A stretch of 64,000 nt of DNA from Campylobacteraceae bacterium (GTDB lineage Bacteria; Campylobacterota; Campylobacteria; Campylobacterales; Sulfurovaceae): assembly GCA_027065385.1 (NCBI GenBank), contig JAMOOP010000009.1, positions 1 through 64,000 of the forward strand, given 5' to 3'. This document shows, piece after piece, positions 47,637 to 56,435 of the stretch. Made by a program: the position numbers and the translations under genes. The notes beneath the pieces are model-generated. The model made no database searches. It saw only the letters and a list, made by a program, of their open reading frames with translations, and was not told the origin of the DNA. Numbering within the stretch: position 1 is the stretch's first letter; every line of letters begins with the position of its first letter.

Positions 47637-48010
47637 AAAGAGTAATAGCAACATTAATTTTAACAACTATAATATTATTAGCTTATGATTTTGGAGATAT
47701 TCCACAAGTAAGAGTTAAAGATATAAAAATAGATAGAGCTATGATGTTAATGATAGGCAAAACTCACTGTATATGGTGTGGAAGTATGGCTCCTCAACTT
47801 AAAGAGATAAAAGAGGAGTTTCCAAAAACTATTATTTATTATATAAATTCAGATAAAGAACCTCTTTGGGCAATAAATCATAATATAGTAGAGTTACCTG
47901 TACAGATATTTTATAATAAAGATGGTAAAGAGATAGGCAGACATATAGGATATATAGGAAAAGATAATCTATTAGAACTTCTTAAAGAGTCTGGTGTTCT
48001 AGCCGAGTAG
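47633..48010 (+). CDS. periplasmic thioredoxin-like protein coupled to the macroglobulin
   Basis: A signal peptide of about 19 residues precedes a thioredoxin fold with redox motif CIWC (KTHCIWCGSMAPQLKEI) and a cis-proline strand VELPVQIFYNKDG. At 125 residues it is a minimal single-domain protein. Its ATG overlaps the stop of the alpha-2-macroglobulin gene by 4 bp (ATGA), so the two are made in step. It may keep the macroglobulin's single thioester Cys in the right state, which is inference. Confidence 0.85.
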   Translation: MKRVIATLILTTIILLAYDFGDIPQVRVKDIKIDRAMMLMIGKTHCIWCGSMAPQLKEIKEEFPKTIIYYINSDKEPLWAINHNIVELPVQIFYNKDGKEIGRHIGYIGKDNLLELLKESGVLAE

Positions 48011-48012
48011 AT

Positions 48013-48045
48013 GCTAATACTTTGCTAATACTTTTTTAGTATAAT
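48013..48045 (+). promoter_or_regulatory. promoter with exact 11-bp tandem repeat
   Basis: GCTAATACTTT occurs twice, back to back (48013-48023 and 48024-48034), followed 5 bp later by TATAAT at 48040-48045. The repeat therefore covers the -35 position. Transcription should start near 48052, with a start codon 32 bp after the -10. The layout suggests binding of an OmpR-type regulator. Confidence 0.6.
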
Positions 48046-48076
48046 CCTTTTATTAAAAAAAAATAAAGGATTAGAT

Positions 48077-49573
48077 ATGAGAAAAATAACACTAGGTTCA
48101 ATAGTTACAGCAACACTACTTTTAGTTGGTTGTGGAGGGGGAGGTAGTTCATCTACTCCAACAAATAATTTAGCAGATAATACTAACAGTGGAAATACAA
48201 CTCCTTCAGAGATTAGTAAAAAAATTGGTAGAGGTTATTATGTTGATTCAGCAGTTGAAGGTGTAGATTATAATTGTGGAAATCAAAGTGGAGTTACAGA
48301 TGAAAATGGAACATTTTTATTTGAAGATGGTAAAAATTGTGAGTTTCATTTAGGGGATATAAAATTAAGAGATATTAATGCCTCTAATTTAGAAGATAAT
48401 ATTACTATTATTGAAGATAATATTACTGTAGCAAAACTTCTACAAACCATTGATAAAGATGGAAATGCAACAAATGGTATTCAAATATTAGAAGATACAG
48501 CAGATATTATAAAAGAGAGTAATATTGATACTATTCCAACAGAAGATGCTCTTTTAGATACAATTAGAGAAAATATAAAAGCAAAACATCAAGATGAATA
48601 TAATGGTACAGTTATTACAACAGAAGAAGCTAAAGCACATATTGAACATACACAAACACTATTAGAAGAAGAGGGAAGAAGAACTCAACACTCTCCACAT
48701 AGAGTAAATATAACTAATTCAAATGAAGATAATGGAACTCATAATAGTATAAGAGAAGAGAACAATGAAACTAATCACAATGAAATTCAAAATAGTATGG
48801 AAGAGGGAAGAGAAAATTCAATAAATCAAGGAATACATGAAAACCAAAGTGAAAATGCTGGAAATAGTGCTTCAAGTATTATAAATCAAGGTCAAGAGCA
48901 TGGAAGTAATTCTTCTTTAAATCCTATAAGTGGAAGTATGCAAGGTAATTCATCTAATTCTACTTCAAATGATAATAATGGAAATAAAAACTCTTCAAAT
49001 AATAGTTCATCAAATTCAAATGAAAATGGAAGTCAAGAAAGCTCTTCACACTCATCAAATAATAGTTTCTTTTCAAACCCTATGAACAATAATAATACAG
49101 AAAATAGTTCAGACAATAATAATAGTTCATCTAATTCTGATTCAGATAATAATGAAGATAATAAAGAATCTTCAAATAATAGTTCATCAAATTCAAATGA
49201 AAATGGAAGTCAAGAAAGCTCTTCACACTCATCAAATAATAGTTTCTTTTCAAACCCTATGAACAATAATAATACAGAAAATAGTTCAAACAATAATAAT
49301 AATAATTTATCAAATTCAGATAATAGTGGAGATAATGAAAGCTCTTCAAATAATAGTTCATCAAATTCAGATGATAATGGAGATAATGAAAGCTCTTCAA
49401 ATAACAATTCATCAAATTCAGATGATAGTGGAGATAATGAAGGCTCTTCAAATAGTAGTTCATCAAATTCAGATGATGGTGGAAATAGTGGAAGCTCTTC
49501 TAGTGGTTCATCTAATAGCTCATCAAGCTCAAATGGAAATGGAGGTTCACATACACCTTTTAGTATGAGATAA
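48077..49573 (+). CDS. lipoprotein with Ser/Asn-rich repetitive C-terminal half
   Basis: The lipobox LLVGCGGGG lies near residue 19. A folded N-terminal part (about residues 50-200) contains GYYVDSAVEGVDYNCGNQSGV and a TFLFEDGKNCEFHLGDI block, a two-Cys module seen at the front of secreted lipoproteins and adhesins in marine bacteria. From about residue 210 to the end it is low-complexity Ser/Asn/Asp/Gly/Glu, built from repeats. The tail is probably disordered and exposed. It has its own promoter (tandem repeats) and a terminator after it. Confidence 0.75.
   Translation: MRKITLGSIVTATLLLVGCGGGGSSSTPTNNLADNTNSGNTTPSEISKKIGRGYYVDSAVEGVDYNCGNQSGVTDENGTFLFEDGKNCEFHLGDIKLRDINASNLEDNITIIEDNITVAKLLQTIDKDGNATNGIQILEDTADIIKESNIDTIPTEDALLDTIRENIKAKHQDEYNGTVITTEEAKAHIEHTQTLLEEEGRRTQHSPHRVNITNSNEDNGTHNSIREENNETNHNEIQNSMEEGRENSINQGIHENQSENAGNSASSIINQGQEHGSNSSLNPISGSMQGNSSNSTSNDNNGNKNSSNNSSSNSNENGSQESSSHSSNNSFFSNPMNNNNTENSSDNNNSSSNSDSDNNEDNKESSNNSSSNSNENGSQESSSHSSNNSFFSNPMNNNNTENSSNNNNNNLSNSDNSGDNESSSNNSSSNSDDNGDNESSSNNNSSNSDDSGDNEGSSNSSSSNSDDGGNSGSSSSGSSNSSSSSNGNGGSHTPFSMR
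48992..49288 (+). repeat. 120-bp direct repeat, two identical copies, inside the lipoprotein gene
   Basis: Copies at 48992-49111 and 49169-49288 appear identical over 120 bp, separated by 57 bp, so the repeat unit is 177 bp (59 codons). Each encodes a Ser/Asn-rich block that includes SFFSNPM. Identity at the third codon position means a recent duplication or gene conversion. Confidence 0.85.
49331..49500 (+). repeat. 51-bp tandem repeat, about 3.3 copies
   Basis: Units beginning GATAATGAA at 49331, 49382 and 49433, with a partial fourth near 49484, each encode 17 residues ending in NSDD. The period of 51 bp keeps frame, so copy number can change without breaking the protein. Copies differ at a few bases. 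Confidence 0.8.
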
Positions 49574-49587
49574 TAATAATATATAAT

Positions 49588-49615
49588 AAATCTTCATTTT
49601 TTAATATGAAGATTT
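49588..49615. terminator. hairpin terminator after the repeat lipoprotein
   Basis: AAATCTTCAT and ATGAAGATTT form a perfect 10-bp stem around an 8-nt T/A loop, 15 bp after the stop codon. The trailing T tract is short. Confidence 0.65.
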
Positions 49616-49668
49616 AATTATACTTCTTGTTAAAAATATGTTAAAATATCTAAAAAAAGGTAGTTATT

Positions 49669-50712
49669 TTGGATAAAATCCTTCCTGCATATAATGACCC
49701 TCTATTTAGTATTTTAATTATTACTATACTCATATTAGTTGTTGCTACTGTATCATATCTTATGGGAAACTATAAAGAGGATATGCAACGCAAAAATTTA
49801 AAGACTTTTTTAGGTAAAATAAAATTAGATGAGTGTACACTAGATATTGATAAGTTACCTTTTGAAACAACTCTAATTACACCTCTCTCTCTTCTTGCTA
49901 AAACTTTTAGTACACAAGGGGAGTACCAAAAATCTATAAGTATATATCTATATCTAATTGATAATATTCAAATATTTGCACAAAAAGAGTATCTACTTGA
50001 AGGTTTAGGCGAGACCTATTTAAAGGCTGGTTTTTTAAAACGCTCAGAGTCTCTATTTTTAGAGATATTGAGAAAACACCCTAGAAATAAAACCGTTTTA
50101 TACTATTTAGAGATTGTATATGAACTTCTTAATGAGTATAATAAGGCAAAAGAGACACTTATACCACTTCAAGTTATGGGAGAGAACACCTCATCTATTG
50201 AAGCTCATTTAAAACTTTCAACTCTTTTAAAAGATAAAACTCTAAAAGAGAAATATAAGGTAGAAAAGTTAAAAAAAATTATAAAAAAAGGTTCATATAG
50301 AAGAGTTATTCAAGAACTTTTTAGATTGGATAACCAGAGTGCATGGAGACTTTTAGAGACAAATAAAATTCACTCAATCCTTGATATTTTATGGTTCTTA
50401 CCCTCTTCAAACCTCAATTTTGATATAATCTTATCGAGTAAAATACTTCATAGTATCTATATTGCAAAAGGTCTTCTACCTTTAAATGATAACATTCCTA
50501 AAAGTGGTATATTTGCTATTGATGCTATAAACTCTGCACAAAAAGGTGGAAGTTTTGACTTAGATTTAAATTTTAGTTACGGTTGTAATCAATGTAAACA
50601 ACATTTTCCCATTGCATTTGAGCGATGTCCTAAATGTTACGCTATAGACTCTATACAGGTTAAAGAGAGTATTGGTAAAAAAAGAGCTAATACAGGTTTT
50701 TCTCTACTTTAA
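49669..50712 (+). CDS. membrane-anchored TPR protein with C-terminal zinc ribbon (LapB/YciM-like)
   Basis: An N-terminal membrane helix (about residues 12-30) is followed by tetratricopeptide-like helix pairs ([43 protein letters not shown] and [22 protein letters not shown]). A rubredoxin-like metal ribbon with two CxxC pairs closes the protein: [24 protein letters not shown]. That order matches LapB, which regulates LPS synthesis in the inner membrane. The length of 347 residues is close to E. coli LapB (389). The start is TTG behind AAAAAAAGG. rnc follows after 32 bp. Confidence 0.78.
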   Translation: MDKILPAYNDPLFSILIITILILVVATVSYLMGNYKEDMQRKNLKTFLGKIKLDECTLDIDKLPFETTLITPLSLLAKTFSTQGEYQKSISIYLYLIDNIQIFAQKEYLLEGLGETYLKAGFLKRSESLFLEILRKHPRNKTVLYYLEIVYELLNEYNKAKETLIPLQVMGENTSSIEAHLKLSTLLKDKTLKEKYKVEKLKKIIKKGSYRRVIQELFRLDNQSAWRLLETNKIHSILDILWFLPSSNLNFDIILSSKILHSIYIAKGLLPLNDNIPKSGIFAIDAINSAQKGGSFDLDLNFSYGCNQCKQHFPIAFERCPKCYAIDSIQVKESIGKKRANTGFSLL

Positions 50713-50744
50713 AGAGAAATTTAAAACATATAAAAGGGAAAGAA

Positions 50745-51428
50745 ATGAGTAAATTTAAAGCTTTAGAAGATGCTTTAAACTATAATTTTAAACAAGATAA
50801 CCTCATCACCGAAGCACTTACTCACAAGAGTTATAAGAAACCTTATAATAATGAGAGATTAGAGTTCTTAGGTGATGCTGTTCTTGATTTAATAGTGGGA
50901 GAGTATCTTTTTAAAAAGTTTCCAAAAGAGGACGAGGGGTTACTATCTAAAATTCGTGCTTCACTTGTAAATGAAAAAGGGTTTACAAAACTAGCACTTA
51001 ATATAAATTTGGGTGACTCTATTTTTATATCTTTAGCAGAAGAGAATAATGGAGGAAGGACAAAGCCCTCTTTACTGTCTAACGCATTTGAAGCTGTAAT
51101 TGGAGCTATATATTTAGAGAGTGGATTAGAGGTTACATCTAAAATAGCTATTGATTTAATAGAGAAGAGTTATAAAAGCATAGATTTAAACTCACTATCA
51201 AAAGATTTTAAAACAACTCTTCAAGAGTTAACACAAGCTGATTTTGGAGAGACTCCAAACTATAAGATGGTAAGAGCTTTTGGTCCAGACCATAAAAAAG
51301 AGTTTGAAATAGCAGTTGAGTTACAAAATAGAATTATAGCTTCGGCAATAGGAAGAAGTAAAAAAGAGGCTCAACAAAGAGCAGCCGAAATTGCACTTAA
51401 AAAGCTTCGAGGAGAAAATATTGAATAG
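50745..51428 (+). CDS. rnc: ribonuclease III
   Basis: RNase III cuts double-stranded RNA in rRNA and mRNA processing. The catalytic signature [20 protein letters not shown] is intact near residues 36-55, with a second acidic site at [14 protein letters not shown]. The C-terminal double-stranded RNA-binding domain begins with [11 protein letters not shown] and ends with [15 protein letters not shown]. The 227-residue length is standard. The end overlaps aroC by 8 bp. Confidence 0.96.
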   Translation: MSKFKALEDALNYNFKQDNLITEALTHKSYKKPYNNERLEFLGDAVLDLIVGEYLFKKFPKEDEGLLSKIRASLVNEKGFTKLALNINLGDSIFISLAEENNGGRTKPSLLSNAFEAVIGAIYLESGLEVTSKIAIDLIEKSYKSIDLNSLSKDFKTTLQELTQADFGETPNYKMVRAFGPDHKKEFEIAVELQNRIIASAIGRSKKEAQQRAAEIALKKLRGENIE

Positions 51429-52491
51429 ATTTGGAGAGAGATTTACCATTACAACATTTGGTGAGTCACATGGAAAAGCCTTAGGGTGTATAGTTGATGG
51501 TGTTCCTGCAGGGTTAAAAATAGATGAGGAGTTTATTCAGAGTGAATTAGATAGAAGAAAACCGGGGAAAAGTAAATTAGAAACTGCTAGAAAAGAAGAT
51601 GATAAAGTCGAGATACTATCTGGTACATTTGAAGGAGTAAGCACAGGAACTCCTATTATGATGATTATTTTTAATAGTAATCAAAAGAGTCGTGATTATG
51701 ATAATATTAAAAATCTATTTAGACCTGGTCATGCAGACTTTACCTATTATAATAAATATGGAATTAGAGATTATAGAGGAGGAGGAAGAAGTTCTGCAAG
51801 AGAGACAGTAGCAAGAGTTGCAGGTGGTGCTATTGCTAAATTAATGCTAAAGGAGATTGGAGTAGAGATATATTCTGGTTTATGTGAAGTTGATGGTATA
51901 GAGGCAAAAGAGTATGATTTTGAGTATGCTAAAAGCAGTAAATTATATGCACTAGATAAAAATATGGAAAATATCCAAGAGAGAGCTATTTTAGATGCTA
52001 AAAAGGAACATGACTCTGTAGGTGGTGTTGTATTAACAGTTGCTAAAGGTGTGCCTATTGGACTAGGTGAACCAATTTACTATAAATTAGATGCTATATT
52101 AGCTTCTGCGATGATAAGTATTAATGCGTCTAAAGCTGTAGAGATAGGTGATGGAATTAACTCAACACATCTTAAGGGAAGTGAAAATAATGATGCCATA
52201 ACTACCAATGGCTTTAAAAGTAACCACTCTGGTGGAATATTGGGTGGAATATCTAATGGTGATGATATTATAGTAAAAACCCATTTTAAACCAACTCCAT
52301 CTATATTTCAACCTCAAGAGACTATAACAAAATATAATAAATCAACAATTTGTGAATTAAAAGGACGACACGACCCATGTGTGGCTATTAGGGGTTCTAT
52401 TGTGTGTGAAGCTATGATGGCACTTGTTTTGGCTGATATGTTACTTTTAAATATGGGTAAAAAAATGGAGCATATTAAAAGTATTTATTAG
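51421..52491 (+). CDS. aroC: chorismate synthase
   Basis: AroC makes chorismate from EPSP using reduced FMN. I choose the TTG at 51421 as the start (356 residues), because GAGGAG stands 8 bases upstream and the product then begins with [21 protein letters not shown], the family start. A longer frame from 51391 would add residues not found in the family. Core motifs include [29 protein letters not shown] and the final [10 protein letters not shown]. It overlaps rnc by 8 bp. Confidence 0.95.
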   Translation: MNRFGERFTITTFGESHGKALGCIVDGVPAGLKIDEEFIQSELDRRKPGKSKLETARKEDDKVEILSGTFEGVSTGTPIMMIIFNSNQKSRDYDNIKNLFRPGHADFTYYNKYGIRDYRGGGRSSARETVARVAGGAIAKLMLKEIGVEIYSGLCEVDGIEAKEYDFEYAKSSKLYALDKNMENIQERAILDAKKEHDSVGGVVLTVAKGVPIGLGEPIYYKLDAILASAMISINASKAVEIGDGINSTHLKGSENNDAITTNGFKSNHSGGILGGISNGDDIIVKTHFKPTPSIFQPQETITKYNKSTICELKGRHDPCVAIRGSIVCEAMMALVLADMLLLNMGKKMEHIKSIY

Positions 52492-52503
52492 AAATAGATA
52501 AAG

Positions 52504-53997
52504 TTAAAAATTATATTTTGGAGTTTTCTCAATATCTATAATATTAAGTTTTAAACCATCAGGGGTTTCTATTTCCTCTATTTTCTCTTTTGCTAAATAG
52601 AGTGAGCTATCTGTTTCTATAGTTAATATATTATTATCTAATCTAAAATCAAAATTTTCAATATATGAGTTTTCATGTAAAGAGGTACAAATAGAGTATA
52701 TAAAACTTAATATCTCTAGCTCTTTTTTATGAGGAAGTAGAGATTTATACTTTTTATATGTCTCTTTATCATATAACCCTTTTCCACCAAATCTTAATAG
52801 AAGTGCTGTTAGGATTATCTCTTGATGTGTTACTCTATAGTTAAACTCTTGCATAGTGGCATAAAATGCGTGTTGATATGATTTATAGATATTAAAAGTG
52901 TAACCTATTGGTGTTATCTCTATGGCATGTATTAGAGTTTTTAGATATTTTTCTTTTATTTTCTCTTTGCTTTCAAATAGAAAAAATATCTCTTTTGCAC
53001 TCTCTTTTGCTTTTTGAGTATGGAAAGTGTCTATTTGAAATCTATCTAATATACTTACTATACTTGGATTTATCTCTTTTGGAAATTGAAGATTACTATT
53101 TTTTAAAAAATCACTTAAAAATACGCCCTCTCTAACTCCTACACCACTTGTTATTACTTTTTTGGCTCCAATAAAGTGTAAAATCTCTTGAAATATTAAA
53201 GTTCCTTCTCTAATAGTATCAAAACGACCTTTAGAGAGATATAGATATGGAAGTAGTATTTTTTGAGCAAAAGTTATATTTGAAAAGTATTTATCTTCAT
53301 CTTTTAAACTATAGGTAAATGCGTGAAGTTTATCAAGTGGATACTCTCTTTTTTTCATAATAGCTTTAGCTAATGTTCTAGCAGTTCCACCAATACCAAC
53401 TGCTATATTACTTTTAAATAAAGATGGAAGCTCTTTAAGCTCTTCTATAATAAAATCTTTAGCTTCATTTAGAGGTCTATTTTTATCAAAGAAAAGCTCT
53501 TTCAGTCTTACAGTTCCAATATTTAAAGAGTATGTATCAACTATTTTTGAATTTTTTATAAGTGCTAAATCAGATGAACCACCACCAATATCAATAGTAA
53601 TTCCATTTTCAAAAGGAAGAAGATTAAGACCAGCTACAGCACCATATTTTGCTTCTAGTTTACCATCTATAATTTTTATATCTAAATTAAGTTTATCTTT
53701 TATCCATTTAGTAAACTCTACTCCATTTGGTGCATCTCTTAAGGCTGAAGTTGCTACACATAGTGTCTTTTCTACATTATATAGTTTTATAGTATTTATA
53801 AACTCACTAAGTGCTAAATACGCTCTTTTTATCCCTATTGGTTGAAGGTAACCATTTTTTTCATAAGCACCTTCACCAATACGGACTTTTGATTTTTTTT
53901 CACAAATTAGATGAAAACCATATTTGCTACTTGCTTGATATATAACTAATCTAGCTGAATTAGAACCAATATCTATAATAGCAGTAGCTTTTGACAT
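52504..53997 (-). CDS. ppx: exopolyphosphatase / guanosine pentaphosphate phosphohydrolase
   Basis: The Ppx/GppA family degrades polyphosphate or pppGpp. The actin-like ATPase-fold motifs are visible: phosphate-1 AIIDIGSNSARLVIYQ, IDGKLEAKYGAVAGL, phosphate-2 TIDIGGGSSDLALI and VGIGGTARTLAK, with an HD-like helical region in the C-terminal third. At 497 residues it fits the long Ppx form. Campylobacterota usually have two members, so it is either Ppx or GppA. It follows the ferredoxin by 7 bp on the same strand. Confidence 0.9.
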   Translation of the reverse strand: MSKATAIIDIGSNSARLVIYQASSKYGFHLICEKKSKVRIGEGAYEKNGYLQPIGIKRAYLALSEFINTIKLYNVEKTLCVATSALRDAPNGVEFTKWIKDKLNLDIKIIDGKLEAKYGAVAGLNLLPFENGITIDIGGGSSDLALIKNSKIVDTYSLNIGTVRLKELFFDKNRPLNEAKDFIIEELKELPSLFKSNIAVGIGGTARTLAKAIMKKREYPLDKLHAFTYSLKDEDKYFSNITFAQKILLPYLYLSKGRFDTIREGTLIFQEILHFIGAKKVITSGVGVREGVFLSDFLKNSNLQFPKEINPSIVSILDRFQIDTFHTQKAKESAKEIFFLFESKEKIKEKYLKTLIHAIEITPIGYTFNIYKSYQHAFYATMQEFNYRVTHQEIILTALLLRFGGKGLYDKETYKKYKSLLPHKKELEILSFIYSICTSLHENSYIENFDFRLDNNILTIETDSSLYLAKEKIEEIETPDGLKLNIIDIEKTPKYNF

Positions 53998-54004
53998 AAA
54001 AAGG

Positions 54005-54256
54005 CTACTCTTCTTCTTGCATCTGTTGAAATTTAAATTTTAACTCTTCAACACTCTCCACACTATCAGGGTCAGAAGTTATACAATCAACAGGACAAAC
54101 TGCAATACATTGAGGTTCATCATAATGACCTACACACTCCGTACATCTATCAGAGTCTATTATATATATTGGGTCATTTTCTTCAATCGCCTCATTAGGA
54201 CACTCTTCTCTACACGCATCACATGCTATACAATCATCTGAAATTTTTAAAGCCAT
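54005..54256 (-). CDS. 2[4Fe-4S] ferredoxin (YfhL/Alvin type)
   Basis: The 83-residue protein has two cluster motifs: CIACDACREECP near the N-terminus and CTECVGHYDEPQCIAVCPVDC, with the eight-residue insert between the second and third cysteines that marks the Allochromatium-type ferredoxin. It also has the acidic C-terminal helix of this type. It transfers low-potential electrons in the cytoplasm. It is just upstream of ppx/gppA (7 bp). A 113-bp gap on its other side includes a palindrome CCTAAGTACTTAAGG at 54299-54313. Confidence 0.92.
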   Translation of the reverse strand: MALKISDDCIACDACREECPNEAIEENDPIYIIDSDRCTECVGHYDEPQCIAVCPVDCITSDPDSVESVEELKFKFQQMQEEE

Positions 54257-54369
54257 ATTGTCTCTCTTTATAATTTATAAATTTAGTACCTTTGAACTCC
54301 TAAGTACTTAAGGCATTTTATATCTTATCAAAGCTTATAAATAATTTAAAATTTAAAAAAAAGATTACT

Positions 54370-55659
54370 CTATTGATGTAAAAAACGCTCAAAAGGAAAT
54401 ATAATACTAGCTATTGCTCCCTGTTTATCTGTTCTATTTTTAAGTGTAAGTTGCACTCCCATAGATTCTGCTGCATTTTGTGCAAGGAATAGTCCAAGCC
54501 CAGCTCCCGTTGACTCTGTAGAGCGTTTAAATGGTGCAAATAGGTTTTCTGACTCATCTATACCTTTACCCTCATCTATAATATCAACTATAAAACTCTT
54601 CTCATCAGTATGGACTAAAATTTTTACTAATCCACCCTCTGGTGTAAATCTAAGTGCATTTTGAACAAAGTTTTGGAAAATTTGCATAAATAGAAGTGGT
54701 TGAATACTTATCATAAATCTCTCTGTTTCAAAGTTATATATAAAATCTCTATTTTGTGAATGTGCTAAAAGTTCATACTCTTCAGCCTTTTTTGCTATAA
54801 ATCTAATAATATTAATTCTTTCAGGTTTTTCAAACTGTCCACCCTCTGCTCTTCCATACTCTAAGATGTTATGTATCATATTGTTTAGAGTATCAATAGA
54901 CTCTATATTTTGAAGTAGTGTCTCTTTTATTTTATCATTTTTTTTATACTTCATAAGGGTTATTTGGTTTTTTAGTCTCATAACAGCTAAAGGTGTTTTT
55001 AACTCATGAGCAGTTCCTACATATAACTCTTTTCTATAGTTTATTGATGTTTTTATTTTATTAATTAAAGCATTAAATGAGTTTGCTACTTTTTCAAACT
55101 CAAAAGGTAACTCTTTTGTATCTATAGGTTTTAAAATACTCTCATTCATATTACTAAATTTATAAGTTAGTTTATTAAGAGGTTTCATAAGTTGTGATGA
55201 AAGTTTAGATGCGTAATATAGTATAAATATAAATCCTATAAGGGTAATTATTAACATTGTTAGATATATATTTTCTAATAAATTATTTTGGTCTGTTATA
55301 TCTTTAGTTAAAATAATAGATTTATTAGAGTTTGGGTAAGGGTATGAGGCTTTTAAGTAGTAGTTATTATCTATTTTTACTCTTTTAATTGGAACTTGTT
55401 CTAAAGAGTCTCCAACTGTTACCTCAATATCAAATATTCTTTTTAAATTAAATATATTAAAATCTTTAAAAAACTCTTTCTCATCAGGATAATAACGGAC
55501 AATAGCTTCTGCCTGTTGTCTAAAATTTCTCTCTGTTGTCTTATTTATATAAGATGATAAAAAAAACGATATAAATATAGTAACGGCAATGAGCATAGCT
55601 GTCATAATAACAGCTATCTCTAAAAAAAAACTAATTCCTAAGCTCCTTTTGGAAAGCAA
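54370..55659 (-). CDS. histidine kinase partner of the HsrA-type regulator
   Basis: The 429-residue kinase has two membrane helices (about residues 10-33 and 130-150) around a roughly 95-residue periplasmic domain, then a HAMP-like linker. The kinase core has TAHELKTPLAVMRLKNQ (phospho-His in HELKTP), the N box FQNFVQNALRF, DEGKGIDESE and GAGLGLFLAQ. Its start overlaps the regulator gene stop by 22 bp, so they form a true two-component pair. The periplasmic ligand is not clear. Confidence 0.92.
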   Translation of the reverse strand: MLSKRSLGISFFLEIAVIMTAMLIAVTIFISFFLSSYINKTTERNFRQQAEAIVRYYPDEKEFFKDFNIFNLKRIFDIEVTVGDSLEQVPIKRVKIDNNYYLKASYPYPNSNKSIILTKDITDQNNLLENIYLTMLIITLIGFIFILYYASKLSSQLMKPLNKLTYKFSNMNESILKPIDTKELPFEFEKVANSFNALINKIKTSINYRKELYVGTAHELKTPLAVMRLKNQITLMKYKKNDKIKETLLQNIESIDTLNNMIHNILEYGRAEGGQFEKPERINIIRFIAKKAEEYELLAHSQNRDFIYNFETERFMISIQPLLFMQIFQNFVQNALRFTPEGGLVKILVHTDEKSFIVDIIDEGKGIDESENLFAPFKRSTESTGAGLGLFLAQNAAESMGVQLTLKNRTDKQGAIASIIFPFERFLHQ

Positions 55660-56309
55660 AATCTATAACCTCTTCTTCTGACTGTTTCAATAGTCGTAAT
55701 ATTTAATGGTTTATCCATTTTTTGTCTAATCTGATTAATAGCAACCTCAATTACATTAGGAGTTACTAACTCAGGCTCTTCCCAAATAGCATCTAAAAGT
55801 TGCTCTTTTGATACAATTTGGTCTTTGTGCATAGCTAAGTGAGTTAAAACCTCAAAAGGTTTACCTTTAAGTTCAATCTCTTCACCTTCATATATAATTC
55901 TCTCCTCTTCAGGATTAATTACAAGATTTTCTACTTCAATAATATTAGAACCACCAAATCTAAGTTTTGCCTCAATTCTAGTAGTAAGTATCTCAAAATC
56001 AAAAGGTTTTCTAATAAAATCATCAGCTCCAGCTCTTAGAGCTTCAATCTCACTCTCTCTATCATCTCTTGCTGATAGAATTATCACAGAAGTTTTTGGT
56101 GCTTTCTCTTTTAATTTAACAATTATATCAATTCCGTTACCATCTGGTAACATCCAGTCTAAAAGTACTAAATCATAATTTCTAATTCCTAAATAATATT
56201 CACCATCTTTAATATTTGCAGCTACATCATTTTGAAATCCAAACTCTTTTAATCCGTCTGATAATGTCTTGCTTAATGTAATTTCATCTTCAATAATTAA
56301 TATTCTCAT
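55638..56309 (-). CDS. OmpR-family response regulator, HsrA (HP1043/Cj0355c) type with intact phospho-acceptor
   Basis: The output domain is nearly the same as that of the essential Helicobacter/Campylobacter regulator HsrA: ELKGKPFEVLTHLA, QIVSKEQLLDAIWEEPE, TPNVIEVAINQIRQKMDKPL, TVRRRGYRF. The receiver keeps every activation residue (Asp8, Asp51 in LLDWMLPDG, Ser79, Lys101), unlike H. pylori HsrA, which has lost the acceptor. At 223 residues it is full length. It is the first gene of the pair. The start codon is ATG and the promoter 35 bp upstream has 11-bp repeats. Confidence 0.9.
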   Translation of the reverse strand: MRILIIEDEITLSKTLSDGLKEFGFQNDVAANIKDGEYYLGIRNYDLVLLDWMLPDGNGIDIIVKLKEKAPKTSVIILSARDDRESEIEALRAGADDFIRKPFDFEILTTRIEAKLRFGGSNIIEVENLVINPEEERIIYEGEEIELKGKPFEVLTHLAMHKDQIVSKEQLLDAIWEEPELVTPNVIEVAINQIRQKMDKPLNITTIETVRRRGYRFCFPKGA

Positions 56310-56344
56310 TTTATTTAAAGCTCCTAGTTTAATAATATTTTAAT

Positions 56345-56384
56345 ATTATAACACAAAAATATTATAGTTTAAAGTTTTTTTAAA
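56345..56384 (-). promoter_or_regulatory. promoter of the HsrA-type operon with 11-bp-spaced TTTAAA repeats
   Basis: On the minus strand an extended -10 (TG-T-TATAAT at 56350-56345) lies 35 bp before the start codon. Seventeen bp further upstream, TTTAAA (56373-56368) occupies the -35 slot, and a second TTTAAA (56384-56379) lies 11 bp behind. This tandem layout resembles the paired TTTAAG-like boxes reported for HsrA, so autoregulation is plausible. A second TATAAT (56366-56361) is also present. Confidence 0.5.
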
Positions 56385-56435
56385 TATTTTTTAATTATTT
56401 TTTAATTATTTTATATTATAAGGTGTTATTTGAGG

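Noticed and set aside
49331-49500. Regularly spaced repeats that might suggest a CRISPR array
   Set aside because: The units are tandem and in frame with no unique spacers, and no cas gene is present.
49210-49568. Open frames in other frames and on the other strand over the lipoprotein repeats
   Set aside because: Short-period repeats without stop codons open every frame; the products are low-complexity Leu/Tyr/His or Met/Ile sequences.
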